In this document: positions 1-7,709 of the stretch, piece by piece
Numbering within the stretch: the stretch's first letter is position 1
How the letters are laid out: each line of letters opens with the position of its first letter
Assembly (NCBI GenBank): GCA_964462125.1
Contig: CAYWXT010000040.1
Location: 1-29,559, forward strand
Direction of reading: 5' to 3'
Source: JAWLFY01 sp964462125
GTDB taxonomy: Bacteria; Planctomycetota; Planctomycetia; Pirellulales; Pirellulaceae
DNA: 29,559 bases
Program-made: the position numbers and the translations under genes
The notes under the pieces: generated by a model
Databases searched by the model: none
What the model was told of the DNA's origin: nothing
Seen by the model: the letters and a program-made list of their open reading frames with translations, nothing else

Positions 1-1
1 C

Positions 2-787
2 ATGATGGAGTGCAAAAAGGCACTCCAGGAAGCTGGCGGCGACGAAAACAAGGCGGTTGATCTGCTCCGCAAACGGGGGCAGGCTCTGGCGGACAAGCGG
101 GGTGATCGTGAAACCGCGTTCGGCCGGTTCGGGTTGTACATCGGCACCGATAAAAACGTCGGGGCGATGGTCGAGTTGCTGTGTGAAAGCGCGCCGGTGA
201 CGACCAACGAAGATTTTGTCCAACTCGCCGACGACCTGGCGACGCAGCTCGCCACCGGACCCGGGGCGGCAACGGCCGAGGAGTTGCTCGCTCAGCCCTC
301 CCCCTCCAAACCAGGCACCACGCTGGCCGAGCAAAAGGACGACCTGTTCAACCGCGTTCGCGAAGTCTTCAACGTCGGGCGGATGGTCCGCGTCGAAGGC
401 TCCTGCGGCGGTTACATGCATCACGCCGGAACCACGGCCGGAGTGTTGGTCGAGGTGGAGGGGGGAAATGACCAGGCAGCCAAAGACGTGGCGATGCACA
501 TCGCGGCGATGAAACCGAGTGCGCTCGATTCGGAATCGCTCGACCCAGTTGTCGTCCAAAGCGAGCGCGAGGTCCTGAAGGCGGCGGCGAGGGAGGAAGG
601 CAAACCGGAAAATATCGTCGAGAAAATGGTGGAGGGCCGGATGCGAAACTTCTTTGCCGAACGGTGCCTGCTCGCCCAGCCGTTCGTCAAGGACGACAAG
701 CAGACGGTGGCCGAGTACGCCAAAGCGGCTGGCATGACGGTCAAGAACTACTGGCACTGGGTCGTGGGCGAAAAACAGGACGACTGA
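2..787 (+). CDS. tsf: Elongation factor Ts, 5' truncated by window edge
   Basis: EF-Ts is the cytoplasmic guanine nucleotide exchange factor that regenerates EF-Tu-GTP during translation. The visible protein opens inside the conserved N-terminal UBA-like region: the MMECKKAL segment normally follows about 20 further residues, so the true start lies upstream of the window. The dimerisation region follows, with GGYMHHAGTTAGVLVEVEG near residues 135-155 and the block VVQSEREVLKAAAREEGKPENIVEKM near 185-210. The C-terminal segment FFAERCLLAQPFVKDD is also typical. The gene leads into pyrH and frr, the usual bacterial rpsB-tsf-pyrH-frr order, although a strong terminator separates it from pyrH here. 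Identification is by sequence pattern and context and is firm; only the 5' end is missing. Confidence 0.96.
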   Translation: MMECKKALQEAGGDENKAVDLLRKRGQALADKRGDRETAFGRFGLYIGTDKNVGAMVELLCESAPVTTNEDFVQLADDLATQLATGPGAATAEELLAQPSPSKPGTTLAEQKDDLFNRVREVFNVGRMVRVEGSCGGYMHHAGTTAGVLVEVEGGNDQAAKDVAMHIAAMKPSALDSESLDPVVVQSEREVLKAAAREEGKPENIVEKMVEGRMRNFFAERCLLAQPFVKDDKQTVAEYAKAAGMTVKNYWHWVVGEKQDD

Positions 788-807
788 GAGCCGCTCCGCG
801 AGCAAGT

Positions 808-859
808 GGCCTATTTCCGAACAGGCCCCACTTCCCCGGAGAGGCCCATTTCCCGAAAA
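808..859. repeat. Three degenerate GGCC-rich tandem units after tsf
   Basis: Three imperfect units of 16-19 bp follow one another directly: 808-823, 824-842 and 843-859. Each begins GGCC and contains a TT(T)CC core followed by a GA-rich tail. They lie between the tsf stop and its terminator and are probably noncoding. They resemble the better-preserved 16-bp array at 14149-14212 only in the GGCC start and short GA tail, so a common origin is speculative. Confidence 0.4.
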
Positions 860-886
860 GCCCGCAGAGCGACACCGCGACACGCC

Positions 887-923
887 AACCTCGCCGACCC
901 CCATCGGATCGGCGGGGTTTTTT
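887..923 (+). terminator. Intrinsic terminator of tsf
   Basis: An 11-bp stem pairs AACCTCGCCGA (887-897) with TCGGCGGGGTT (909-919) with one G-T wobble, closes an 11-nt loop, and runs into six T residues (918-923). This is a textbook Rho-independent terminator. It lies about 100 bp after the tsf stop and about 45 bp before the chosen pyrH start, so it should end the tsf transcript and partly or fully uncouple pyrH-frr from it. Confidence 0.88.
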
Positions 924-968
924 CGTATCATGCACCCCCACTCGCTTCCCCCGACACAGCATCCCACC

Positions 969-1742
969 ATGCTCGAATCCGATTCCCCCTCGCCACCGTT
1001 GCGCTACCGCCGCGTCGTCTTGAAGCTCAGCGGCGAGAGCCTCGTCCCCTCGGGTGAACGGGGGATCAACGGTGAAGAGATCGGTCAGATCGCCGCCCAG
1101 ATCAAACGGGCGCACCAATCGGGCTGTCAGATCGGGATCGTCATCGGCGGCGGCAACATCCTTCGCGGTGCCCAGTTCTCCGGCACCAACGCTTTCGTGC
1201 AAGAAGCGACCGCCCACTACATGGGGATGTTGGCGACCGTGATCAATTCGCTGGCCATGCAAGACGCGCTGGAATCGGTCGGCTGCCAGACCCGCGTGAT
1301 GTCGGCCGTTCGGGTCGACAATGTCGCCGAGTCGTTCATCCGCCGGCGAGCCCTGCGGCACCTGGAAAAGGGACGCGTCATTATCTTGGCCGCCGGCATC
1401 GGCAATCCCTTCGTGACCACCAACACCGCCGCCGCCCAGCGGGCGCTGGAGCTCGACGCGGACGTGGTTCTCAAAGCGACCCGGGTGGACGGAGTCTACA
1501 GCCATGACCCGGAAAAAAATCCCCACGCGGTCCTGTACGAGTCTCTCAGTTATGCTGACGTGATCGAAAAAAACTTGAAGGTCATGGACGGCACAGCAAT
1601 CGCGTTGTGCCGCGAACACGAAAAACCGATCCTCGTGTTCAACTTCAAGAAGGACGGTAACATCGTCCGAGCGATTTCGGGTGACACGGTGGGAACCTGG
1701 ATCGGCCCGAAGGTCGACCGCGACCCCTCGGAAATCATTTGA
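969..1742 (+). CDS. pyrH: Uridylate (UMP) kinase
   Basis: PyrH phosphorylates UMP to UDP with ATP in pyrimidine nucleotide synthesis; bacterial PyrH is a cytosolic hexamer of the amino acid kinase fold. The sequence shows the N-terminal beta-strand motif VVLKLSGES (K19), the glycine loop GGGN at residues 60-63 followed by ILRGA, the segment NALAMQDALE-like NSLAMQDALE, GIGNPFVTTNTAAAQRALELDADVVLKATRVDGVYS for nucleotide binding, and the C-terminal VMDGTAIALCREHEKPILVFN. At 257 residues it is of normal family length. An in-frame ATG at 930 would add 13 residues, but it lies only 7 nt after the terminator T-run and the extra residues do not look conserved, so 969 is preferred. No clear Shine-Dalgarno sequence is seen at either start. 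frr follows after 46 nt. Confidence 0.95.
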   Translation: MLESDSPSPPLRYRRVVLKLSGESLVPSGERGINGEEIGQIAAQIKRAHQSGCQIGIVIGGGNILRGAQFSGTNAFVQEATAHYMGMLATVINSLAMQDALESVGCQTRVMSAVRVDNVAESFIRRRALRHLEKGRVIILAAGIGNPFVTTNTAAAQRALELDADVVLKATRVDGVYSHDPEKNPHAVLYESLSYADVIEKNLKVMDGTAIALCREHEKPILVFNFKKDGNIVRAISGDTVGTWIGPKVDRDPSEII

Positions 1743-1788
1743 ACCCTGACTGTACCCCGACCCCTGTCCCGTTGAAAAGGAAGCGAGC

Positions 1789-2349
1789 ATGAGCAGCGAT
1801 GACGTGTTGATGGACTGCGAAGGGCGAATGGAGAAGGCGATCAGCGTTCTCTCCTCCAACCTCTCGGGGATCCGCACCGGACGGGCCAACCCGGGACTCG
1901 TCGATTCAATCAAGGTCGAAGCCTACGGCTCTCAAGCCCCCCTGAAGCAACTCGCGTCGATCGGAACTCCCGAGCCGCAGCAGATCCTGATTCGACCCTA
2001 CGATGCGGGGACGATCAAAGAGATCGAAAAGGCGATCGTCGCCGGCGACCTGGGATTGAACCCGCAAAACGATGGCCGCGTCATCCGCTTGAATGTCCCC
2101 CCACTGTCGACCGAAGTCCGCAAGAAGATGGTTTCCCGGATCAAGGAGCTGGCCGAAGAAGCGAAGATCTCGATCCGCAACATTCGCCGGGACGCCAACA
2201 AGGCGGCCGACCAAGCGGAAAAAGAGAAGGAGCTGACCGAGGATGACCGTGATAAACTGAAGGAGTCGGTCCAAGAACTCACGAAGACCTTCGAATCGAA
2301 AGTCGTCGAGATGGCGAAGGCCCGGGAAGCCGAGGTGCTTGAGGACTGA
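1789..2349 (+). CDS. frr: Ribosome recycling factor
   Basis: RRF acts with EF-G to split post-termination ribosomes. The 186-residue length matches the family. Diagnostic blocks are present in order: the N-terminal helix with LSGIRTGRANPGLVDSI near residues 24-42, the domain II region LKQLASIGTPEPQQILIRPYD, LGLNPQNDGRVIRLNVPPLSTEVRKKM, and the C-terminal helix with IRNIRRDANK. An AAGGAAG ribosome binding sequence at 1777-1783 sits 5 nt before the ATG. The gene follows pyrH closely and the two are probably co-transcribed. The last codons and stop are partly duplicated just downstream (see repeat at 2335-2364). Confidence 0.96.
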   Translation: MSSDDVLMDCEGRMEKAISVLSSNLSGIRTGRANPGLVDSIKVEAYGSQAPLKQLASIGTPEPQQILIRPYDAGTIKEIEKAIVAGDLGLNPQNDGRVIRLNVPPLSTEVRKKMVSRIKELAEEAKISIRNIRRDANKAADQAEKEKELTEDDRDKLKESVQELTKTFESKVVEMAKAREAEVLED

Positions 2350-2364
2350 CGTGCTCGAGGACTG
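2335..2364. repeat. 14-bp direct duplication spanning the frr stop
   Basis: The sequence GTGCTTGAGGACTG at 2335-2348 (last frr codons into the stop) recurs as GTGCTCGAGGACTG at 2351-2364 with one change and a 2-nt gap. It is followed by a run of six T. It looks like a small local duplication of the frr 3' end; without a stable stem before the T-run I do not call it a terminator. Confidence 0.55.
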
Positions 2365-2393
2365 TTTTTTGCCCGCCCGAGGGACCCATCCCC

Positions 2394-3839
2394 ATGACGC
2401 ATGCCCTGCAATGCCCCCGCTGCGGCCAACAGGTGACCGTCGCGGAGGACCTGGGACAGGATCGCGCGCGGTGCCCCCACTGTGAACACCAATTCGTCGT
2501 CCCGGGAATCACTCCGGCCGCCAGCGACGATGATGACTGGTTGCTGCTGGATGACGCACCGCCAGCGACCGGCTCAGCTGACTCCCCATCGCTGGGTGAT
2601 GTGGACGAACGGTCCCACTCCCCCGCCGGCGGCGACGTCGATTGGCTAGCCGATGAGTTGCCGGGCGTCGCCGACAGCTTTCCGAGTCCTGGGCCGTCCA
2701 ATCCACCTCCGACCCAACCACCAGCGGCTCAACCATCTCCGACCCAGCCACCAGCGGCACAACCGATCGAGTATGAGTCGGAATATCGCGTCAAGTGCTT
2801 GGTGTGCGGCTCGGTGACGTATGCCAAGGCCACCCAGGCGGGCAAGACGGTCAAGTGCCGTGATTGCTACAGTGCGATCAAGATTCCGGCCCCGCCCAAG
2901 AAAGCGACCAAGCCGGTGCTCCAGGAGGACGGTGCGGAGTCGTACCGCTTTGAAGAGCGGCCGAGGGCGAACCGGCCGGACGATCCTTTCCGGAAATCGG
3001 CGGAGGAGTTACTGCGGCAGGCCTCGGAATCGGACGAGAAAGAGCCGGAACCCGACTTTGACATCCCGCGGATTGGCGCCTGGGCGGCCAGCGTCTTTGG
3101 GGTCTTCCTCCAACCGGCCGTTCTGTTTCATTGGTTGGTGTTGTCGTTGGGCGGCAGCGTCGCCGCCTTTCTCGCGATCAAATCCGAAATGGAGATCTTG
3201 GTGTTGGGGCTGTTCCCGGTCGGCTTTCTGTTCGGCGCCCTGGTGGTCGCCTGCGGGTTCGCGATTCTGGAATCGGTATCCAACGCCGAGGAGAGCGTCG
3301 CAGAGTGGCCGGTGATGCTCGACCCGGCCGAGTGGCTTGGCACCCTCGTGGTGGCGCTCGCGGCTACCGGGTTGGCCGGCATTCCCGCCTGGGCATTCGG
3401 CCAGATGGTATTCGGGCCGGGGCTCGTGGCTGTGCTGATCACAATGTTTTCGATCTATCTCCTGTTTCCCTTCGTCCTGCTCTCGATGCTCGACATGCAG
3501 AGCATCTTCGCCCCCTTTTCGCCAGAGGTTTCCCGCAGCATGACTCGCTGCCATGAGTCTTGGGGAGCCCTCTATTTTTCCTCCGGCCTGCTGTTCGTCG
3601 TGCTGTTTTTGATCTACGTCGCCGCCTCCTTGTTCCCGCCGCCGCAGACCGCCGTGATTGCCATCTTTGCAACCGTGGGGATCGTCTTCCTGTACTTCGC
3701 CATGCTGGGGCGGCTCGCCTACCAGATCGGCCAGTCCCTGAACGCTCCGCCGATGAAGAACGACATCGAAGTCATCCGGCAGCGGCGCCCGGAGGACGAA
3801 GACTCGGCCTCGTCAACCGATTCCGTCACGCGACGCTAG
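2394..3839 (+). CDS. Double zinc-ribbon, multi-pass membrane protein of unknown function
   Basis: The 481-residue protein starts with an MJ0042-like zinc ribbon: C7-x2-C10 and C27-x2-C30. A Pro/Thr/Gln-rich linker containing two copies of PTQPPAAQP leads to a second ribbon with C135-x2-C138 and C155-x2-C158. A charged linker (to about residue 225) is followed by roughly six hydrophobic segments between residues 240 and 445, including VLGLFPVGFLFGALVVACGFAIL and VAVLITMFSIYLLFPFVLLSML. The tail is charged and cytoplasmic-looking. Ribbons of this type are common at the N-termini of planctomycete membrane and secreted proteins. It follows frr by 44 nt on the same strand and may share its transcript, which says nothing definite about function. 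A GAGG sequence lies about 10 nt before the ATG. Role not recognised. Confidence 0.85.
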   Translation: MTHALQCPRCGQQVTVAEDLGQDRARCPHCEHQFVVPGITPAASDDDDWLLLDDAPPATGSADSPSLGDVDERSHSPAGGDVDWLADELPGVADSFPSPGPSNPPPTQPPAAQPSPTQPPAAQPIEYESEYRVKCLVCGSVTYAKATQAGKTVKCRDCYSAIKIPAPPKKATKPVLQEDGAESYRFEERPRANRPDDPFRKSAEELLRQASESDEKEPEPDFDIPRIGAWAASVFGVFLQPAVLFHWLVLSLGGSVAAFLAIKSEMEILVLGLFPVGFLFGALVVACGFAILESVSNAEESVAEWPVMLDPAEWLGTLVVALAATGLAGIPAWAFGQMVFGPGLVAVLITMFSIYLLFPFVLLSMLDMQSIFAPFSPEVSRSMTRCHESWGALYFSSGLLFVVLFLIYVAASLFPPPQTAVIAIFATVGIVFLYFAMLGRLAYQIGQSLNAPPMKNDIEVIRQRRPEDEDSASSTDSVTRR

Positions 3840-3901
3840 GCTCTGTCAGAAAACACCCATCGCACCATGATTAGAAGTGCGGCCGCCCTCCTAGTAACTA
3901 C

Positions 3902-3915
3902 CCTCCCTTGGGAGG
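3902..3915. other. Small inverted repeat between convergent genes
   Basis: CCTCCC (3902-3907) and GGGAGG (3910-3915) form a perfect inverted repeat in the 124-bp gap between two convergent genes. It could fold as a 5-bp stem with a CTTG loop. No T-run follows on either strand, so terminator function is only possible, not shown. Confidence 0.3.
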
Positions 3916-3963
3916 AAGGGGCCAATCGCCGCTTTATTCCCCCATCACAAGCCCGCACGATCT

Positions 3964-5304
3964 TTACTTGTACCGCTCCAAAACCTCGCGGATGTCGAGC
4001 AGGTAGACTTGGCGGCCGCCGTCGTGGGGGCTGTCGACCGTCACCAGATCCCCCTCATCGTTGCTTCGCGGATGGGTGTCACAGCGCCACTCTCCGCGAT
4101 AGGCCGGGGGCGAGGGAAAGTGCCCCAGATCGACACGGCGGCCGCTGGGGACGTGGTACAGATAGACCGTCTGCCGTGACGTCTTCCGGTCAGGATACGT
4201 ATCGTTCAAGATCCAATCGCGGTAGCTCCCCCCGGGGGCGCCGAGATAGGTGTTGTGCCCATTGGTCGGCATCTTGTCGTGGCCGACCGGTTCGACCTCG
4301 TCGGTGCGGTCGGTGAAACGATAGAAGCCGCGGGGCTCGCCTTCCGGACGGGTCCACATCGTGACCTGGTCGTCATTCTTCCAGATGAAGTGCGAGGTGT
4401 ACCCGGACGGATCGAGCACGTAACGATCACTGCCGTCCATGTTGGCGGTGAACATCCGGGTGACGAAGCCACCGTCAAACTCCAGCGTTCGCGGGTCGAA
4501 CTTGGGGCGGTAGCGGTGCAGCACGATGAACCGCGTCCCGGACGGATTGATCAGCAGATGGTTGAAGTAATGCCAGGCGTCGGCGTGGGTGTCGCCATCA
4601 GGCCAGGGGACCTCCGCGACTTCAGCCAACGAGAGGATCAACTCACTCTCGCCCGATTTCAGATCGACCCGCCACACGCCCGATTCCGCCGGAGCTCGCT
4701 CGTCGACGTAGGGGTCGGCCAAACCGTCGTAGCCATAGCCAGGACGAAGATTGTCGATCCGGCGAAAATCGGCCGAGAGCCCGAATCTGCCGTCGGACGT
4801 GATGGTGTAGATCGGGCGGGGAATCGTCCGCAGCGAACCGTCCTCCTTGGACAGTATTCGGCAGACAAACGAGTCTCCTTCGCGGTCATTCCAGAGGATC
4901 TCCTCGCCCCGCTCCCCGACCCATTGCAACATGCATCCCTGCTGCCAACCCCAAGCACGACTGCGGCCGATCTCGACCCAGCGGTCGTCCTCCGCAGTGT
5001 CGACGTAGCCCACCGCGATCGAATCCTCCCCTGTCGGCGAACGACCTTCGAAGTCGACCTGATTCGCCAGAATGAACCGGTCGGTCGGGTCGAACTGGCG
5101 TTTGTCGTAGTAGGCGAACCAGTGATGCTTGGGGCCCCGCGTGATCGCCCGCGTCGGGACGAAGGTTTCCAAGGGACCGGTGGCGTCCTCCTCCGCAGAC
5201 CGCCCCCGAGGCAGACCGAGGCCGCCCAGGGCACCGGCGGCAAGGGACGATCCGGTCAGGCGATGGAATTGGCGTCGGCTCAATTTTCGTCGGCTGGATT
5301 GCAT
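3964..5304 (-). CDS. Tat-exported predicted beta-propeller protein
   Basis: The chosen ATG at 5304 gives 446 residues beginning with a twin-arginine signal: SRRQFHRLTG followed by the hydrophobic stretch SSLAAGALGGLGL. Export of a folded protein to the periplasm is therefore likely. The mature part is rich in repeated beta-strand patterns typical of WD40/TolB-like propellers, with tryptophans and aspartates spaced as in blades, and conserved-looking histidine clusters (KHHWFAYYDK, HADAWHYFNHLLINPSGTRF, NGHNTYL). The His-rich layout recalls the oligogalacturonate lyase-type propeller family, but I cannot confirm that assignment. An upstream in-frame ATG at 5388 would bury the Tat motif 28 residues in, so it is rejected; ATG 5337 is a weaker alternative. 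The small membrane gene upstream on the same strand is 96 bp away. Confidence 0.82.
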   Translation of the reverse strand: MQSSRRKLSRRQFHRLTGSSLAAGALGGLGLPRGRSAEEDATGPLETFVPTRAITRGPKHHWFAYYDKRQFDPTDRFILANQVDFEGRSPTGEDSIAVGYVDTAEDDRWVEIGRSRAWGWQQGCMLQWVGERGEEILWNDREGDSFVCRILSKEDGSLRTIPRPIYTITSDGRFGLSADFRRIDNLRPGYGYDGLADPYVDERAPAESGVWRVDLKSGESELILSLAEVAEVPWPDGDTHADAWHYFNHLLINPSGTRFIVLHRYRPKFDPRTLEFDGGFVTRMFTANMDGSDRYVLDPSGYTSHFIWKNDDQVTMWTRPEGEPRGFYRFTDRTDEVEPVGHDKMPTNGHNTYLGAPGGSYRDWILNDTYPDRKTSRQTVYLYHVPSGRRVDLGHFPSPPAYRGEWRCDTHPRSNDEGDLVTVDSPHDGGRQVYLLDIREVLERYK

Positions 5305-5400
5305 GATCGCATGGGAAGACTTGTGGGTAGGGATCATCAGCCACCAGAATATCCAACGCGAAGGCCGTCGTGGGGCGCCAGAGCACAAGAAGGGGTCGCC

Positions 5401-5604
5401 CTATCGCTGTTCCTGGTAAGTCGAATAGCTGAGATAGATCATCGCAGAACCGAAGACGACAAAGGCGATATCCATCAGAAGGCTTGCCGAACCAAGGGGC
5501 GCGATCTCACTCATACCCGCCAAGCCCAAAACAGCATCGGCCAGAAACAGGACAACGACCAAGATCGACGCCACAAGGCTGATCAGACAGAGCGCCTTGG
5601 GCAT
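5401..5604 (-). CDS. Small two-helix membrane protein
   Basis: This 67-residue protein has two hydrophobic segments, about residues 4-29 (LCLISLVASILVVVLFLADAVL) and 40-60 (SASLLMDIAFVVFGSAMIYL), joined by a short polar turn, and ends with the polar tail SYSTYQEQR. A GAGG ribosome binding sequence on the minus strand (5615-5612) sits 7 nt before the ATG, which supports expression. Topology is predicted as a helical hairpin in the inner membrane. It does not match a family I recognise. It precedes the Tat propeller gene and may be co-transcribed with it. The 174-bp region upstream is shared with the divergent aminotransferase-fold gene. Confidence 0.72.
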   Translation of the reverse strand: MPKALCLISLVASILVVVLFLADAVLGLAGMSEIAPLGSASLLMDIAFVVFGSAMIYLSYSTYQEQR

Positions 5605-5657
5605 CTAAATACCTCGAGACATGAGATTTGGCAGGGGGGGTACATCCGGGGTGACCA

Positions 5658-5713
5658 TCACGTAGTGACAAGCAGTATAGTTGCCGCTTGCCGAGTTTCC
5701 CACGCCTACGTGA
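5658..5713. promoter_or_regulatory. Inverted repeat in divergent intergenic region
   Basis: TCACGTAG (5658-5665) and CTACGTGA (5706-5713) are perfect 8-bp inverted copies separated by 40 bp. They lie in the 174-bp region between the divergent small membrane gene and the aminotransferase-fold gene, where promoters for both must be. A TATAGT hexamer at 5676-5681 lies between them and could be part of a -10 element, but I see no convincing -35 partner. Regulator-binding sites are possible; this is inference from position and symmetry. Confidence 0.35.
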
Positions 5714-5778
5714 GATCGCTAAACCCCCGATTCTTTCCACGACAGGCGGCTTCTAACGATTAATCGAAGGATTCCGAG

Positions 5779-6969
5779 ATGCAATCCCCTGAGGCCACTC
5801 CCTGGGCGGGCGGCGATCGCGATCCCTGGGCTTGGTGGCGCTCCCAAATGCCGATTTGCCAGAAATGGGCCTATTTTGACCACGCCGCCGTCGGCCCCTT
5901 GTGCCAGCCCGCCGCCGAGGCGATCTCGACATTCGTTCAGGAAGCGACCGAACTGGGGGACACCGCATGGCCGCGATGGGCGTCGCGGGTGGAACAGACA
6001 CGGGCCTCCGCGGCGGAACTAATCGGTGCCGATACGGCCGAAATTGGCTTGCTTCCCAACACCACCGCGGGGATCAACCTGGTTGCCGAAGGCTTCCCAT
6101 GGCAGCCTGGGGACAACGTGGTGGTGCCGGAGGGCGAATTCCCCAGCAACTTGCTGCCGTGGCTGAATCAACAAGAGCGAGGGGTCGAGGTGCGGATCGT
6201 CCCCCGCCGGGGCGAGGAGGTTCATACCGCAGATCTGATCAACCACGTCGACAATGCGACCCGGATCATTGCGGTCAGTTGGGTGGGTTTCGCGAGCGGA
6301 TATCGGATCGATGTCGCCTCGTTGGTCGAGCAGGCCCACCGACGTGGTGTGCTGGTCTTTCTCGACGCGATCCAAGCGCTGGGAATCTATCCGCTGGACG
6401 TCCGTCAGGTACCGGTCGATTTTCTCGCCGCGGACGGGCACAAATGGTTGCTCGGACCCGAAGGGGCAGGGATCGCGATGATCCGTCGCGAACACCTGCA
6501 ACGTCTGCGGTGCGCCACCGTGGGCTGGAACAGTTCGAAGCAGCCGCACCAGTTTTCGCAGACAGAGCTAGAACTTCGCGACGACGCGGCACGCTTCGAA
6601 GGGGGCTCGGCGAACATGGTCGGTTTGGCCGCCCTGGGAGCTAGTCTCGATATGTTTTTGGCGGTGAATCGCGAGTTCGGTCCCGACGCGATCGGCCGTC
6701 GCGTCACTCTCCTGGCGGAAGAACTGGACCGCCGCCTGCAGCGACTCGGGGTCTCCACCCGTCTACCAGCGGAGCCGCAGCGGCGCAGCGGTATCGTGAC
6801 GTTCGACGTCCCAGGGATCGAGCCGGCTGCGTTCCGCAATCTTGCCCTGGAACGGGGGGTGGTGCTCAGCTGCCGCGACGGTGGTGTGCGGGCGAGCCTG
6901 CACGCCTATCATGACGACGATGACCTGAACCGGTTGGAGGCGGTCGTCCGGGAAGCGATCCCCGACTGA
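5779..6969 (+). CDS. Class V aminotransferase-fold PLP enzyme (cysteine desulfurase-like)
   Basis: The 396-residue protein has the fold-type I PLP pattern of the class V aminotransferase/NifS-like superfamily. The opening YFDHAAVGPL and NTTAGINLVAEGFPW segment, the VFLDAIQALGIYPLDV block with D196 and Q199, and ADGHKWLLGPEG with H221 and K222 are visible; K222 is the expected Schiff-base lysine. The C-terminal small domain contains SGIVTFDVPG and GVVLSCRDGGVRASLHAYHD. Members include cysteine desulfurases, kynureninases and isopenicillin-N epimerase-like enzymes, and I cannot pick between them. I do not see a conserved active-site cysteine loop near the C-terminus as in true SufS/IscS, apart from the C in SCRDGG, so an iron-sulfur role is uncertain. 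AAGGA about 8 nt before the ATG supports the start. Confidence 0.9.
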   Translation: MQSPEATPWAGGDRDPWAWWRSQMPICQKWAYFDHAAVGPLCQPAAEAISTFVQEATELGDTAWPRWASRVEQTRASAAELIGADTAEIGLLPNTTAGINLVAEGFPWQPGDNVVVPEGEFPSNLLPWLNQQERGVEVRIVPRRGEEVHTADLINHVDNATRIIAVSWVGFASGYRIDVASLVEQAHRRGVLVFLDAIQALGIYPLDVRQVPVDFLAADGHKWLLGPEGAGIAMIRREHLQRLRCATVGWNSSKQPHQFSQTELELRDDAARFEGGSANMVGLAALGASLDMFLAVNREFGPDAIGRRVTLLAEELDRRLQRLGVSTRLPAEPQRRSGIVTFDVPGIEPAAFRNLALERGVVLSCRDGGVRASLHAYHDDDDLNRLEAVVREAIPD

Positions 6970-7077
6970 CCCCGTCGCAGACGTCGCCGAGACTTCTGGC
7001 GACCCTCGGAACTCTCCGCGAGTTCCGTACGCCCCGTGCACGTCCCTCTGTTTTACCCAGCAGCCCCCCGAACATCG

Positions 7078-7623
7078 ATGACCGACACGACTGTCTCGCT
7101 TGAACCTCTCCAGCGGCGAACAGCTGTCTACACCGGCTCCTTTGATCCGGTGACCCTGGGACACCTGCACATTATCCGTCGTGCCGCGCGGCTGTTCGAC
7201 GATCTTGTTGTCGGCATCGGCATCAATCGGGACAAGCGGAGTCTGTTCGCTCCCGGCCAACGGGTGGAGCTCGTTCAGGCGGTCACCGGTGACTTGGCCA
7301 ATGTCCGCGTCCTGACCTTCGACGGGCTAGCAGTCGATTTCGTCCGCGGACTTGGGGCCGACGTGATGGTGCGGGGGATCCGTCCGATGACCGATATCGC
7401 TGGTGAGTTCACGATGATGATGGCCAACCACCAGCTCGACCCAGACATCGAGACGGTTTTTCTGATGGCTGACGAGCGGTTCGCGCACGTCAGCAGCTCG
7501 CTGCTCAAGCAGATCGCGACCCTTAGCACCGACGACGCTCGGTTGGCCAAGTTCGTGCCCCCAGCGATCATTCCGCGGTTGCGGCAGCAGCTTCGGGATC
7601 GCGGAGCCTCCACCGGCGCGTGA
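7078..7623 (+). CDS. coaD: Phosphopantetheine adenylyltransferase
   Basis: CoaD transfers AMP from ATP to 4'-phosphopantetheine, the penultimate step of coenzyme A synthesis, in the cytosol. The sequence has the nucleotidyltransferase signature AVYTGSFDPVTLGHLHIIRRA with the TxGH motif (TLGH), the VVGIGINRDKRSLF segment, the VRGIRPMTDIAGEFTMMMANHQLDPDIETVFLM region, and the C-terminal HVSSSLLKQIA motif. With the ATG at 7078 the product is 181 residues, slightly longer than the usual 160-170 because of a short N-terminal extension before AVYTGSFDP. A GTG at 7036 would extend it by 14 residues without apparent conservation. It lies 108 bp after the aminotransferase-fold gene and is convergent with the PAP2 gene. 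Confidence 0.94.
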   Translation: MTDTTVSLEPLQRRTAVYTGSFDPVTLGHLHIIRRAARLFDDLVVGIGINRDKRSLFAPGQRVELVQAVTGDLANVRVLTFDGLAVDFVRGLGADVMVRGIRPMTDIAGEFTMMMANHQLDPDIETVFLMADERFAHVSSSLLKQIATLSTDDARLAKFVPPAIIPRLRQQLRDRGASTGA

Positions 7624-7709
7624 TGCAGCCAAGCCGCCGAATGCTCCCTCTATCGCCGACTTTGTGGAGGAGAGGTTAAAGTGGACGCGTATTCGGAGAG
7701 GCTCTCGGT

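Noticed and set aside
887..929. Riboswitch or leader before pyrH
   Set aside because: The hairpin followed by T residues is placed and built as the tsf terminator, and there is too little leader before pyrH for an aptamer.
741..1913. 390-residue open frame on the minus strand over pyrH
   Set aside because: It lies antisense to a clearly conserved gene, runs through the terminator region and shows no recognisable motif; long antisense frames are expected at this GC content.
4255..5763. 502-residue plus-strand open frame opposite the Tat propeller gene
   Set aside because: Its translation has no domain features, while the opposite strand has a Tat signal and propeller pattern. It also overlaps the small membrane gene and the intergenic region.
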